Source: Pseudomonadota bacterium (lineage in GTDB: Bacteria; Pseudomonadota; Alphaproteobacteria; Rhizobiales; Beijerinckiaceae). From it: DNA of 17,546 nucleotides. Of this stretch, positions 6,010 to 12,567 are shown in pieces. Each line of letters opens with the position of its first letter. Within the stretch, counting starts at the first letter, position 1. The stretch lies in NCBI GenBank assembly GCA_023386155.1, contig JAEWKH010000036.1, forward strand, positions 1-17,546, read 5' to 3'. Both the position numbers and the translations under genes were made by a program. Under the pieces are notes generated by a model that saw only the letters and a program-made list of their open reading frames with translations, ran no database searches and had not been told where the DNA came from.

Positions 6010-6141
6010 CAGTCTTACGTGACCGAGCAACCGCAGTCAGAAACAGCAAACAATTCAATCCGTTACGATACATAGCGTACCAGTTTTTCTGATCCATTCA
6101 AGTGTGCTGTGTGGCGTCGCCGTCAGTGGCTCAGCCGTCGT

Positions 6142-6174
6142 TTGTCACAGTAAGTGTGACAACCAGTGTGACAA
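6142..6174. repeat. TGTGACAA repeats near the left island end (candidate integrase arm sites)
   Basis: One inverted TTGTCACA (6142-6149) and two direct TGTGACAA copies (6155-6162 and 6167-6174, 12 bp apart). Related copies lie at 11595-11613 beside the integrase start. Paired short repeats near both ends of an element are typical of arm-type recombinase sites or of an excisionase or repressor operator. The surrounding 6010-6453 has no gene I can support; a 74-codon frame at 6102-6326 overlaps these repeats and has no family or SD. Confidence 0.45.
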
Positions 6175-6409
6175 GCCGAGGCCACCTCTACGGGGGAAAA
6201 CAGGCTGAACGCGGGTTGAGCAGCAGGCTCAGAGATTTTTCGCAGCAAATTTTTAATCGGCCTTACATGAGATCTTACGATATATCGGACCTAAATATAC
6301 GCTGTGATTGCCAACGCTTTTTGTAAGGGCTTTTCAATGCTATCGGGATGCAACGGCAACTTGCGGTATTCCTGGATAAGTCACAACTCTACGGTTTATC
6401 ATTAGCTGA

Positions 6410-6439
6410 TTGAAGGCATCAGGTTAGTACACTTAATGT
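6410..6439 (+). promoter_or_regulatory. Sigma-70-type promoter candidate for the DUF2971 gene
   Basis: TTGAAG (6410-6415), an 18-nt spacer and TAATGT (6434-6439). Transcription would start near 6446, leaving a leader of only about 8 nt before ATG 6454. A weak SD-like AAAGGG lies in the same stretch, so a near-leaderless transcript or a more distal promoter are alternatives. Confidence 0.3.
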
Positions 6440-6453
6440 AAAAGGGTATAAAG

Positions 6454-7326
6454 ATGAAAAATAGTGTACCCCATCATTTTAGAGCAAAAGATGGTGAGGT
6501 CCTTTACCACTATACGTCCAGTGAGGGTGCTTTAGCTATATTGCGCAACCAGATATTTTGGCTATCAGAATATTCCAAGACAAATGATTCGTCAGAATAT
6601 TTGTATGCAAGGGATAAATTTATAAAGTTCTCTAAAGAGCGTAATGTATGGATAGATGACTTGCCACGCTTCGTGGCTACTACAGCCTTAGTAGGCTCAG
6701 AAGCGAACACTGTAATGACAGTGGGTTGCCTTACAAAGCGCAAAGACGATCTTGGGCAATGGGATCGCTATGCAGACAAAGCACGTGGGTGCGTTGTGGG
6801 AATTGACGCGAATTACCTCCAGAATGAGGCGGGGGTTGCCCTACGAAAAATAAACTACCGTGCTGCGGATTTGAGGCAGTTTGTGAACATCGGGCTGTCA
6901 ATGCTTCAGCGCCAGTATGAAGAAGACCCAAATGATATTGACGGTCTCAAGGAACTTGCACGCTTTTTCGTTGCCGATCTGTTTGCGTTCAAAGATAAAG
7001 CTTTTGCATTGGAGCGCGAGATAAGGGTCTCACGCTTGCTTGTGGCTGACGTGAGCGGTACACACGGCCTCAAAGACGAAGGTGGTCATCGTGCAGACGG
7101 GACCAGCGTTGCTCCACTTCCAATCAAGCTACGTGTTGGACCTTTTGGACCTACTCGTTACGTTGAACTGCCGCTCACAACCCGTAGCGGGAAGAGTGCC
7201 ATCCGATCAATCGGGTTCGGTCCAACTTGTCCCGACAATGTCCAATCAGAGTTCCGCGATTTAAATCTGGCTCTTCCTGATCCAGCCGAGTTATGGAAGT
7301 CTACACTTCCGTACCGAATAAAATGA
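6454..7326 (+). CDS. DUF2971 domain protein (island cargo)
   Basis: The 290-residue protein has the DUF2971 hallmarks: LYHYTSSEGALAIL at 17-30, WLSEYSKTNDSSEY at 36-49, and DDLGQWDRYADKARGCVVGID at 98-118 (key residues D98, Q102, W103, Y106, G112, G116), then FALEREIRVSRLL in the second half. The biochemical activity of this family is not established; members occur often in variable and defence-associated loci, and the HYTS start resembles ADP-ribosyltransferase-like folds, which is inference only. There is no signal peptide or membrane segment. Codon use is AT-richer than the host genes. It stands alone on the plus strand, facing rnhA, with a hairpin between them. Confidence 0.75.
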   Translation: MKNSVPHHFRAKDGEVLYHYTSSEGALAILRNQIFWLSEYSKTNDSSEYLYARDKFIKFSKERNVWIDDLPRFVATTALVGSEANTVMTVGCLTKRKDDLGQWDRYADKARGCVVGIDANYLQNEAGVALRKINYRAADLRQFVNIGLSMLQRQYEEDPNDIDGLKELARFFVADLFAFKDKAFALEREIRVSRLLVADVSGTHGLKDEGGHRADGTSVAPLPIKLRVGPFGPTRYVELPLTTRSGKSAIRSIGFGPTCPDNVQSEFRDLNLALPDPAELWKSTLPYRIK

Positions 7327-7397
7327 CTGAACTCCCCGCGATACCCTGTTTGCGGCATAGGCTCAAAAATACCCTGACAAACCCACAGATCAGCAAA

Positions 7398-7431
7398 CCC
7401 TCTCAGTCGCCGTGATTAGCTTCTGAGAGGG
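7398..7431. terminator. Hairpin between convergent DUF2971 and rnhA genes
   Basis: CCCTCTCAG (7398-7406) pairs perfectly with CTGAGAGGG (7423-7431) around a 16-nt loop. It lies in the 131-bp convergent gap and could end both transcripts. Neither side has a strong T-tract, so termination may be partial. Confidence 0.4.
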
Positions 7432-7457
7432 GTCATAGTTAAACAGCAGAGCAGGCG

Positions 7458-7937
7458 TTATGTTGATCTTCCAGCAAATCCAACAGCCATTGCTGCCATC
7501 TGCGCTTCAGTGTTAGCGAGTTGATCAACCCGCTCGTTCTGCTCATGCCCAGCATGACCTTTGACCCATTCCCAAGTGACGGTGCGACTGCTGATTAGCT
7601 CATCAAGTTGCATCCACAGTTCTGGGTTCATCACAGGCTTGCCATCAGCTTTGCGCCAACCCTTTGCCTTCCAGTTCTTACGCCACTGGGTTGCGCCTTT
7701 GATGACATACTGACTGTCACTGTGAATGATGATGGGAAGCGAAGAAGGGACGGCCTCTAGCGCCTTGATCGCAGCAGTCATCTCCATCTTGTTGTTCGTC
7801 GTCGCCGTCTCTCGGCCTACGATAATCTGCTCTTGTCCTGCGATAGTGATGATGGCTGCATAGCCGCCAGGGCCAGGGTTTCCAAGGCACGCGCCGTCAG
7901 TGAAGACAATAGCTTGCCTACTTTCTTGAATGGTCAT
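7458..7937 (-). CDS. rnhA: Ribonuclease HI (accessory copy on island)
   Basis: The 159-residue enzyme cleaves the RNA strand of RNA-DNA hybrids. All four metal-binding acidic residues are present in family order: Asp14 in FTDGACLGNPGPGG, Glu52 in NKMEMTA, Asp74 in HSDSQYV and Asp138 in NERVDQLA. His128 in VKGHAGH matches the catalytic-loop histidine. WRKNWKAKGWRKADGKPV is the basic handle that grips substrate in the E. coli type. Length matches E. coli RNase HI (155 aa). It is probably an extra copy, since it lies inside the tRNA-Ala island and is AT-richer than host genes. It is 90 bp downstream of the HTH gene on the same strand, so the two may form one transcript. Confidence 0.92.
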   Translation of the reverse strand: MTIQESRQAIVFTDGACLGNPGPGGYAAIITIAGQEQIIVGRETATTNNKMEMTAAIKALEAVPSSLPIIIHSDSQYVIKGATQWRKNWKAKGWRKADGKPVMNPELWMQLDELISSRTVTWEWVKGHAGHEQNERVDQLANTEAQMAAMAVGFAGRST

Positions 7938-8027
7938 TTAAATCTCGTTTGTTGTTGAATTAGGGTTGAGGCAAATGGCTCAAGGGTTGATTAGCCGATA
8001 AGCCTTGTGAAGGGGTAAATCCTGCTC

Positions 8028-8804
8028 TCAGTCCGACGCCTTCTGCCTCTCACGGTAGTTAATCTGCCTCTTTTGAAGGTTTGCGTAACGACTGACGAGA
8101 GGTCGCTGGACACCTAGCAAGTTAGCAATCTGCTGGTACGTCAGGTCAGGAAAGCGAATTATCAGCCAACATACCTCTTCCTGCGTGGTCATTGTTGTGT
8201 GAGACAGGGCTTGAAACTCCTGTAATGCCGCATTAGCCGAGCGAACTAGCGGGTCATCCAATCGCTCACGTTCAAGGTCAGCTACCGTCTCATCCCAGAT
8301 AGACTCAATGAGCCTCTGACCCTCAGGGCTAATCACGTCAAACGGGTACTTGGACCTTCTAGGATTGTCGTGGCGTATGCCAAGCCCCTGTTCAACAGCC
8401 TTTGGACTGAGGCGATAGCGCCCGTGCTGTCCTTCACTTTGAAGCAGCCCCATGTGGTGAAGGATAGAGCGCACTTTCCTTCTCCCGACGCTATATCGCT
8501 CACCGAGTTCAGTGACGGTGATCCAGTCTCCTAAGCTGACTTCCTTCAAATCTCCGGTAGCGCGGTCTAGAACCTCTGATGTGTAATGCACTGATCTATG
8601 CTCTTCACAAAAAGAAACCCGCCAAGGGCGAACCTGACGGGCTGATGGTAAGGGTGATGTGTTCTGACCAGTTACGGTCATAGGTAATATATTCAGATGC
8701 AAGCACGTTGATCTGTCTGACGATCCTCTTTCGGTGAGAAATCTGTAGCTGTGTTGGAAAGCAGTAGGGTCTCTCCAGACTCCTACTTTCTTAATGGGAG
8801 ACAC
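8028..8804 (-). CDS. Island protein with two helix-turn-helix regions
   Basis: The frame gives up to 258 residues from a GTG at 8804. Residues 94-121 (DWITVTELGERYSVGRRKVR...) look like a winged helix-turn-helix, and 219-245 (PDLTYQQIANLLGVQRPLVSR...) like a second HTH of sigma region 4 or MarR type. Between them is a charged helical linker. I do not recognise the family; regulator of the island, replication or partition protein, or recombination directionality factor are all possible. The start is uncertain: codons 1-8 overlap a unit of the motif array, neither GTG 8804 nor ATG 8681 has a good SD, and the HTH regions are in frame from either. It sits upstream of rnhA on the same strand and is divergent from the TIR gene across the array. 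Confidence 0.65.
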   Translation of the reverse strand: MSPIKKVGVWRDPTAFQHSYRFLTERGSSDRSTCLHLNILPMTVTGQNTSPLPSARQVRPWRVSFCEEHRSVHYTSEVLDRATGDLKEVSLGDWITVTELGERYSVGRRKVRSILHHMGLLQSEGQHGRYRLSPKAVEQGLGIRHDNPRRSKYPFDVISPEGQRLIESIWDETVADLERERLDDPLVRSANAALQEFQALSHTTMTTQEEVCWLIIRFPDLTYQQIANLLGVQRPLVSRYANLQKRQINYRERQKASD

Positions 8805-9200
8805 GATTGTTTGAGGTGAGCTTAGGGCTGACGTTCCATCTGTTAATCGGGAGCTGAAATCGGTTTGCTTAATGGACGTAGTTTTAACTCAAGCTCATAA
8901 GTGCGCTATCCCACCTCAAGGCAACTAGGAGGAGCGCGACGCCTTGCTTAATGGTGGCGGAAATCACCTTTCTAAGCCTCCTCTTGAGCCTCAGAGCAGT
9001 CATCCAAGCTGTAAGTGTGAGAGGCACTTTGCTTTATGGACGACACAATTCTTGAGCTGACGATAGAGCTAACGTTCCGCCTGTTAGTCGGGAGTAGCGC
9101 GACACTGCTCTTAATGGGGGTAATTCACTCGCTGACTTTTCTCTGAGTCTCACAGTGGTGTTGCAAGCGGTCTGTGCGCGAGGCGCTTTGCTTAATGGTA
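8785..9200. repeat. Degenerate tandem array of TTTGCTTAATGG motifs, period about 80 bp
   Basis: Motif copies start at about 8786 (TTTCTTAATGG), 8864 (TTTGCTTAATGG), 8943 (CTTGCTTAATGG), 9028 (TTTGCTTTATGG), 9106 (TGCTCTTAATGG) and 9187 (TTTGCTTAATGG), so spacing is 77-85 bp. Longer similarities appear between alternate units: ACGTTCC-N2-CTGTTA-N-TCGGGAG at 8830 and 9071, and GAG-C/T-CTCA...CAAGC...GAGGC-N-CTTTGCTT at 8986 and 9147. The array fills the 564-bp space between the divergent HTH and TIR genes, where no gene is seen. Spacer divergence and unit size exclude CRISPR. Cis-acting roles such as an origin, operator array or repeated promoters are possible. Confidence 0.6.
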
Positions 9201-9312
9201 GGAGAAATGCCGTAAGCCTACTCGGAACATGAGTCCGCCCTTTGCCTGTCTTCGCTCGTTCTTAGCAAAGTTGCTCATACCTGAGCTGCGGTTCAAGAGT
9301 GCCTCTAGAGTC

Positions 9313-9341
9313 CTGACACCTATGCTGGTAGTGAATGATAC
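9313..9341 (+). promoter_or_regulatory. Sigma-70-type promoter candidate for the TIR-DUF3298 gene
   Basis: CTGACA (9313-9318), a 17-nt spacer and TGATAC (9336-9341). Predicted transcription start near 9348, about 21 nt upstream of ATG 9369. This placement also argues against the TTG codon at 9345 as the start of the gene. Confidence 0.4.
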
Positions 9342-9368
9342 GATTTGGATCGAAGCGGAAAAGCGCCG

Positions 9369-10496
9369 ATGACACTAAAAGTTATGATTAGTTATCCTTC
9401 TGAGAAGCTGAATGATGCTCGAAAAGTCTATAACTACTTAGCTCCGCTCGGTCTGGACGTTTGGTTTGATAAGGAAAGCCTAGTTGCTGGTGACAATTGG
9501 GATAGGGAGATATCAGAGGCTATTCATAATGCAGAACTGGTTGTCCTGATAAGCTCAGATGAGACAGTAAAGAAGCCTGGAGTAGTGCAAAGAGAGTTAA
9601 ATAAAGTCCTTGAGCGTGTGAGCGATCTACCGATTGGTAGTAACTACATAATCAACATTCGTACAGAAAGTGTCGCACTTCCGCGGGAACTATCAAAGTA
9701 TCAGTGGATTGACTTGTTCGAGGATGATTGGTCGAATCGTTTACTTAGAGCTGTCCTTAAAAAGTTCAAGCAGCTAGATCGGCCAACCACACCTCAGCTT
9801 GATTTGGCCTTAGCCGCTCTTAGTGCTGCTACTGAAACTTATCCAAGGTCGATCAACGAGGTGCAAGGTAATCACGAGTATAGCTGTTCATTCTTCACGT
9901 ACAATGGAGACGTTGATTATATAAAGTATGTGAACGCCGAGATAGTGGCAGAAGTGTATAGAAACTATTACTCCGCTAGAGCGGATTTCAATTACTACAC
10001 TAGCTTTGATCCTGATAAGGCAATGAGTTGGAGTCTCCAGCTTGAGGAGGTTTTCAGAGAGGGGGATCTAATCTCATTGAGATTTTTCATGTTCCAAGAC
10101 TCTGGAGGCGCTCATCCGAGCCATGGGATATATACCCTCAACTTTGCAGGACAAAACCAAGGAAAAATCGAAATAGGTCATCTGGTTAGCTACAATGAAG
10201 ATGTCGCTAAATACATAATTGATTTTATTCAGATTGATATAGAGCGGCAATTCAGAGCAATCGGCGAGTCTATGGATATCAACATAGTTGAGTGGACCGG
10301 TGATAAAGATAGGTGGAAGGTTCTTGAACAATTCAACTTTAATAGGAATGGAATTACATTCAATCTAAGTCCTTATGATGTATTGCCATATGCCTACGGG
10401 AGCCACGAAGTATTTATGCCATGGCATTATTTCAGGGATAAGCTCAATGACTCGTTGGAAGGTGGGTTGATGTGGAAATTAGTGAAGGATGTATGA
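9369..10496 (+). CDS. TIR domain-DUF3298 fusion protein, putative defence effector
   Basis: The 375-residue protein begins directly with a TIR domain (about 3-132): KVMISYPSEKL for strand A, then GLDVWFDKESLVAGDNWDRE (residues 28-47) and LVVLISSDE. Bacterial TIR domains often degrade NAD+ or make cyclic ADP-ribose signals. Glu36 lies in the stretch where the catalytic glutamate is usually found, but this assignment needs an alignment. The C-terminal part (about 170-360) matches DUF3298, the fold of the lysozyme-sensing anti-sigma factor RsiV: SGGAHPSHGIYTLNF at 245-259 and NLSPYDVLPYAYGSHEVFMP at 332-351. There is no signal peptide or TM helix, so the DUF3298 module would be cytoplasmic. ATG 9369 is preferred over an upstream TTG. 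No partner effector gene is adjacent. Confidence 0.8.
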   Translation: MTLKVMISYPSEKLNDARKVYNYLAPLGLDVWFDKESLVAGDNWDREISEAIHNAELVVLISSDETVKKPGVVQRELNKVLERVSDLPIGSNYIINIRTESVALPRELSKYQWIDLFEDDWSNRLLRAVLKKFKQLDRPTTPQLDLALAALSAATETYPRSINEVQGNHEYSCSFFTYNGDVDYIKYVNAEIVAEVYRNYYSARADFNYYTSFDPDKAMSWSLQLEEVFREGDLISLRFFMFQDSGGAHPSHGIYTLNFAGQNQGKIEIGHLVSYNEDVAKYIIDFIQIDIERQFRAIGESMDINIVEWTGDKDRWKVLEQFNFNRNGITFNLSPYDVLPYAYGSHEVFMPWHYFRDKLNDSLEGGLMWKLVKDV

Positions 10497-10542
10497 ATTG
10501 AATCTACGGAATTATAGCGCGGGTTGCTCGGATTAGAGAAGT

Positions 10543-10568
10543 GAGCTGACATGTTGAGTCATCAGCTC
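10543..10568. terminator. Hairpin between convergent TIR and integrase genes
   Basis: GAGCTGA (10543-10549) pairs with TCAGCTC (10562-10568) around a 12-nt loop, in the 87-bp convergent gap. A moderately T-rich stretch (CTATTTGTTC) follows on the plus strand. It could terminate the TIR transcript and perhaps the integrase transcript. Confidence 0.45.
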
Positions 10569-10583
10569 GCCACTCTATTTGTT

Positions 10584-11576
10584 CTACAGTTTTTCTGCTT
10601 GGGCTAGTTTCTCAGCAATCTTCTCTGGCCTCAGATGTGTGTATCGGCTCAACATCCGTGGATCACGATGCCCACTGATAAGAGCAACCTCAGGCACGGT
10701 CAGACCATACTCAAAGAAGCGAGAGACGGCCTCATGCCTAAGGTCATGGAGCCGTAAATCCTCAATACCAGCTCTCTTCCGCAACCGTTCCCATGCAAGG
10801 CGCACAGCATTGGGTGTCACAGGGAATATCCGCTCATTAGTCCGGTCCAACGAGGCTAGTATCTCAACTGCCTTAGGAGTGAGCGGGATTGTGCGAGGAT
10901 GGCCGTTCTTGGTCTTAAGGATGCGGATGGTCGGAGCAGTCACATCCAAGTCCTTCCACTTGATGGACAGGAGTTCACCGCGCCTCATCCCTGTTTCAAT
11001 AGCGAGAGCAATCAAGGGTCGTAGATACCAAGTCGAGGCTGAGGCGGCTGACGCTAGAGCGTTACTCTCTCCTTCTTCCAAACGCCGCTCACGTGACCTC
11101 TGAGCCTCAGGCATTGTGATCTGCTGAACGGGATTGGTGAGGATCGGCAGACCCCATTCCTTCTTAGCAACCTCGAAGCAGTGTTGAGCGATAGCAAGCT
11201 CACGCCTCACGGTTCCTGGTTTGACGAGCTTAAGCCGGTCATCGCGGTATTGAGCAACCGCCGCAGGAGACAGCTTATTGAGAGGTACCTGAGCAACGGC
11301 ATGAGATAGGATGGTCTTGATCCTATATTGCTCTGGTTCCGCGCCGCGCTTGGTTGGCGTTATTGTTTCGCTGTATCGGCGCAGAAGGTCGCCCACCGTC
11401 ATGCCCTTCAAGGCACGCACAGTAGTCGGAAGTTCGGCACGGTCGATAGCCCGTTCTTGATCCCTTGCCCACGCTGCGGCGTCCGCTTTGGAGGGAAACG
11501 TCTTCGATAGGGGAGGGTAGCCTTCTCGCCGGACTTGAGCTTGCCAGGAAGAGCCGCGCTTGCGGATGGTCGCCAT
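10584..11576 (-). CDS. Tyrosine recombinase / site-specific integrase of the island
   Basis: The 330-residue enzyme cuts and rejoins DNA at att sites through a phosphotyrosine intermediate. An N-terminal arm-binding type segment (MATIRKRGSSWQAQVRREGY, residues 1-20) leads into a SAM-like core-binding domain (about 55-150) and a catalytic domain (about 165-320). Catalytic residues are all seen: Arg198 (TGMRRGEL), Lys223 (KTKNGHPR), His277 and Arg280 (LHDLRH), His303 (SGHRD), Tyr312 (SRYTHL). The gene lies 110 bp from the right tRNA-Ala copy and is transcribed away from it, the usual position for an integrase using a tRNA site. Two TGTGAC repeats 19 bp upstream of its start may be arm sites or an operator. 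No excisionase gene is recognised nearby, though the HTH protein could serve. Confidence 0.93.
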   Translation of the reverse strand: MATIRKRGSSWQAQVRREGYPPLSKTFPSKADAAAWARDQERAIDRAELPTTVRALKGMTVGDLLRRYSETITPTKRGAEPEQYRIKTILSHAVAQVPLNKLSPAAVAQYRDDRLKLVKPGTVRRELAIAQHCFEVAKKEWGLPILTNPVQQITMPEAQRSRERRLEEGESNALASAASASTWYLRPLIALAIETGMRRGELLSIKWKDLDVTAPTIRILKTKNGHPRTIPLTPKAVEILASLDRTNERIFPVTPNAVRLAWERLRKRAGIEDLRLHDLRHEAVSRFFEYGLTVPEVALISGHRDPRMLSRYTHLRPEKIAEKLAQAEKL

Positions 11577-11594
11577 AATATTTTTCCGTCTAGC

Positions 11595-11613
11595 TGTGAC
11601 AACGCTGTGACGG
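11595..11613. repeat. TGTGAC repeats at the right island end, upstream of the integrase
   Basis: TGTGACAA (11595-11602) and TGTGACGG (11606-11613), 11 bp apart, start 19 bp upstream of the integrase ATG. They match the TGTGACAA copies at 6155 and 6167, which are 12 bp apart near the other island end. Helical-turn spacing at both ends suggests one protein binds both. Confidence 0.45.
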
Positions 11614-11652
11614 ATTGGCTTGTCTGGCTGTTAGGAGTGCCTTGTACGAATA

Positions 11653-11675
11653 GCTGAAAGCGCAAGCTTTTCAGC
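11653..11675 (-). terminator. Hairpin downstream of the right tRNA-Ala
   Basis: GCTGAAAGC (11653-11661) and GCTTTTCAGC (11666-11675) pair with one bulged T around a GCAA tetraloop. On the minus strand this lies 11 nt after the CCA end of the tRNA at 11687. No strong T-tract follows (TATTCG), so termination is likely but not certain. It is part of the island and does not occur after the left tRNA copy. Confidence 0.4.
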
Positions 11676-11683
11676 ATCTTAGC

Positions 11684-11763
11684 ACTTGGTGGAGCTGAGG
11701 GGAATCGAACCCCTGACCTCTGCAGTGCGATTGCAGCGCTCTCCCATCTGAGCTACAGCCCCG
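11684..11763. repeat. Right attachment repeat (attR) containing tRNA-Ala
   Basis: The 80-bp partner of 5930-6009, with one mismatch (A at 11704). It lies between the island's right end and host sequence, with the integrase 107 bp to its left. Confidence 0.75.
11687..11762 (-). tRNA. tRNA-Ala (anticodon CGC), right copy with host promoter
   Basis: A 76-nt cloverleaf on the minus strand, identical to the copy at 5933-6008 except for one T-loop base (TTCGATT here, TTCGAAT there). G3:U70, loop ATCGCAC and the encoded CCA are all kept. Its 5' flank is host DNA and contains a good promoter (TTGACA / TAAAAC), so this is likely the expressed copy, whose 3' part may come from the island. Confidence 0.95.
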
Positions 11764-11791
11764 GTCGATTCAATCGAGCCAAGTGGCGCCC

Positions 11792-11821
11792 GTTTTAGGC
11801 CTGCGGGCTTTGGTCTGTCAA
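11792..11821 (-). promoter_or_regulatory. Promoter of the right tRNA-Ala gene
   Basis: On the minus strand a perfect -35 TTGACA (11821-11816) is followed by an 18-nt spacer and TAAAAC (11797-11792). Transcription would start near 11785, about 23 nt before the tRNA. It marks the host side of the insertion. Confidence 0.6.
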
Positions 11822-11946
11822 TCGGCCCGGCGACGGGGCCGGGGCGTCCCGGCAGAGGGCGTTCCGTCGGCCTGCGAAGCGGTTATGGGTTGTTCAGCCC
11901 CGCTTCAATCGCTACATGAGCAAAGCCGATCCCTGACAGGTTTTCC

Positions 11947-12237
11947 ATGCGCGCGCTCCTCAACGTCATTCTGCTGGCCCTGCAGCTCTATACCTATCTC
12001 ATCGTCGCCTCGGCGATCCTGAGCTGGCTCGTGGCCTTCAACGTGGTCAACACCCGCAACGATTTCGTCCGCTCGATCTGGAACTTCCTGGACGCAGTGA
12101 CCGAGCCGGTCTTGAGGCCGATCCGGAACATCCTGCCCAATCTCGGCGGGGTCGACATTTCGCCCATCATCCTGATTCTGTTAATCATTTTCATTCAGAA
12201 CCTAATCGTCGACTACCTGGTACCGATCGCCTTCTAA
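11947..12237 (+). CDS. YggT family membrane protein
   Basis: The 96-residue protein has the YggT layout: a first membrane helix (about 5-28, LNVILLALQLYTYLIVASAI), a loop with FLDAVTEPVLRPIRNILPNLGG, which is the family's signature, and a second helix (about 70-92, ISPIILILLIIFIQNLIVDY). It sits in the inner membrane. Members are linked to turgor or cell-division functions in other bacteria, without a defined reaction. A 12-nt gap separates it from the DUF167 gene, which in turn overlaps folD, so the three likely form one operon. That order is common in alphaproteobacteria. A 7-bp stem (GAAGCGG / CCGCTTC, 11876-11906) lies in its leader. Confidence 0.92.
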   Translation: MRALLNVILLALQLYTYLIVASAILSWLVAFNVVNTRNDFVRSIWNFLDAVTEPVLRPIRNILPNLGGVDISPIILILLIIFIQNLIVDYLVPIAF

Positions 12238-12249
12238 AGGGGGGCGGGC

Positions 12250-12567
12250 GTGGCCTGGAGCATCCGCCCCGATGGGCTCGAAATCCGGGCCCGCGTGACG
12301 CCCCGGGGCGGGCGGGATGCCATCGACGGGGTCGAGACCCTCTCGGACGGCAGGGCTGTCCTGAAGGTCCGGGTCAGGGCCGTGCCGGAGGGCGGGGCGG
12401 CCAACGAGGCGGTCCGGCGCCTGCTGGCGAAGGCGCTCAAGGTTCCGGCCTCGGCCGTGAGCCTGGAGGCGGGCGCCACGGCCCGGCTGAAAACCTTTCT
12501 CATCTCCGGCGAAGGGGGCAGGATCGCCGCCGCTCTCGCCGCTCTGACAGGACGGGACACCCCATGA
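12250..12567 (+). CDS. DUF167 (YggU) family protein
   Basis: The 105-residue product belongs to the DUF167/YggU family, small alpha-beta proteins of unknown function: LEIRARVTPRGGRDAIDGV at the start, VRAVPEGGAANEAVRRLLAKAL in the middle (the PxxGxAN motif is diagnostic) and VSLEAGATARLKTFLI near the end, matching the usual SG-x(4)-K-x-v strand. It starts with GTG at 12250 after a run of G that can serve as SD. The stop overlaps the folD start in an ATGA arrangement, implying coupled translation. It follows yggT by 12 nt. Confidence 0.9.
   Translation: MAWSIRPDGLEIRARVTPRGGRDAIDGVETLSDGRAVLKVRVRAVPEGGAANEAVRRLLAKALKVPASAVSLEAGATARLKTFLISGEGGRIAAALAALTGRDTP

Noticed and set aside
6102..6326. 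74-codon frame near the left island end
   Set aside because: It overlaps the TGTGACAA repeats, has no SD or family, and looks like chance.
8785..9200. CRISPR array
   Set aside because: The shared core is only about 12 bp and degenerate, units are about 80 bp and partly similar to each other, and there are no cas genes.
7458..9368. Retron or other reverse-transcriptase system (rnhA beside a repeat-rich noncoding region)
   Set aside because: No reverse transcriptase gene or YADD-type motif is present in any frame of the island.
9369..10496. Thoeris system
   Set aside because: Only a TIR gene is present; no ThsA-like SIR2/SLOG or other signal-activated effector lies nearby, and the fusion partner is DUF3298.
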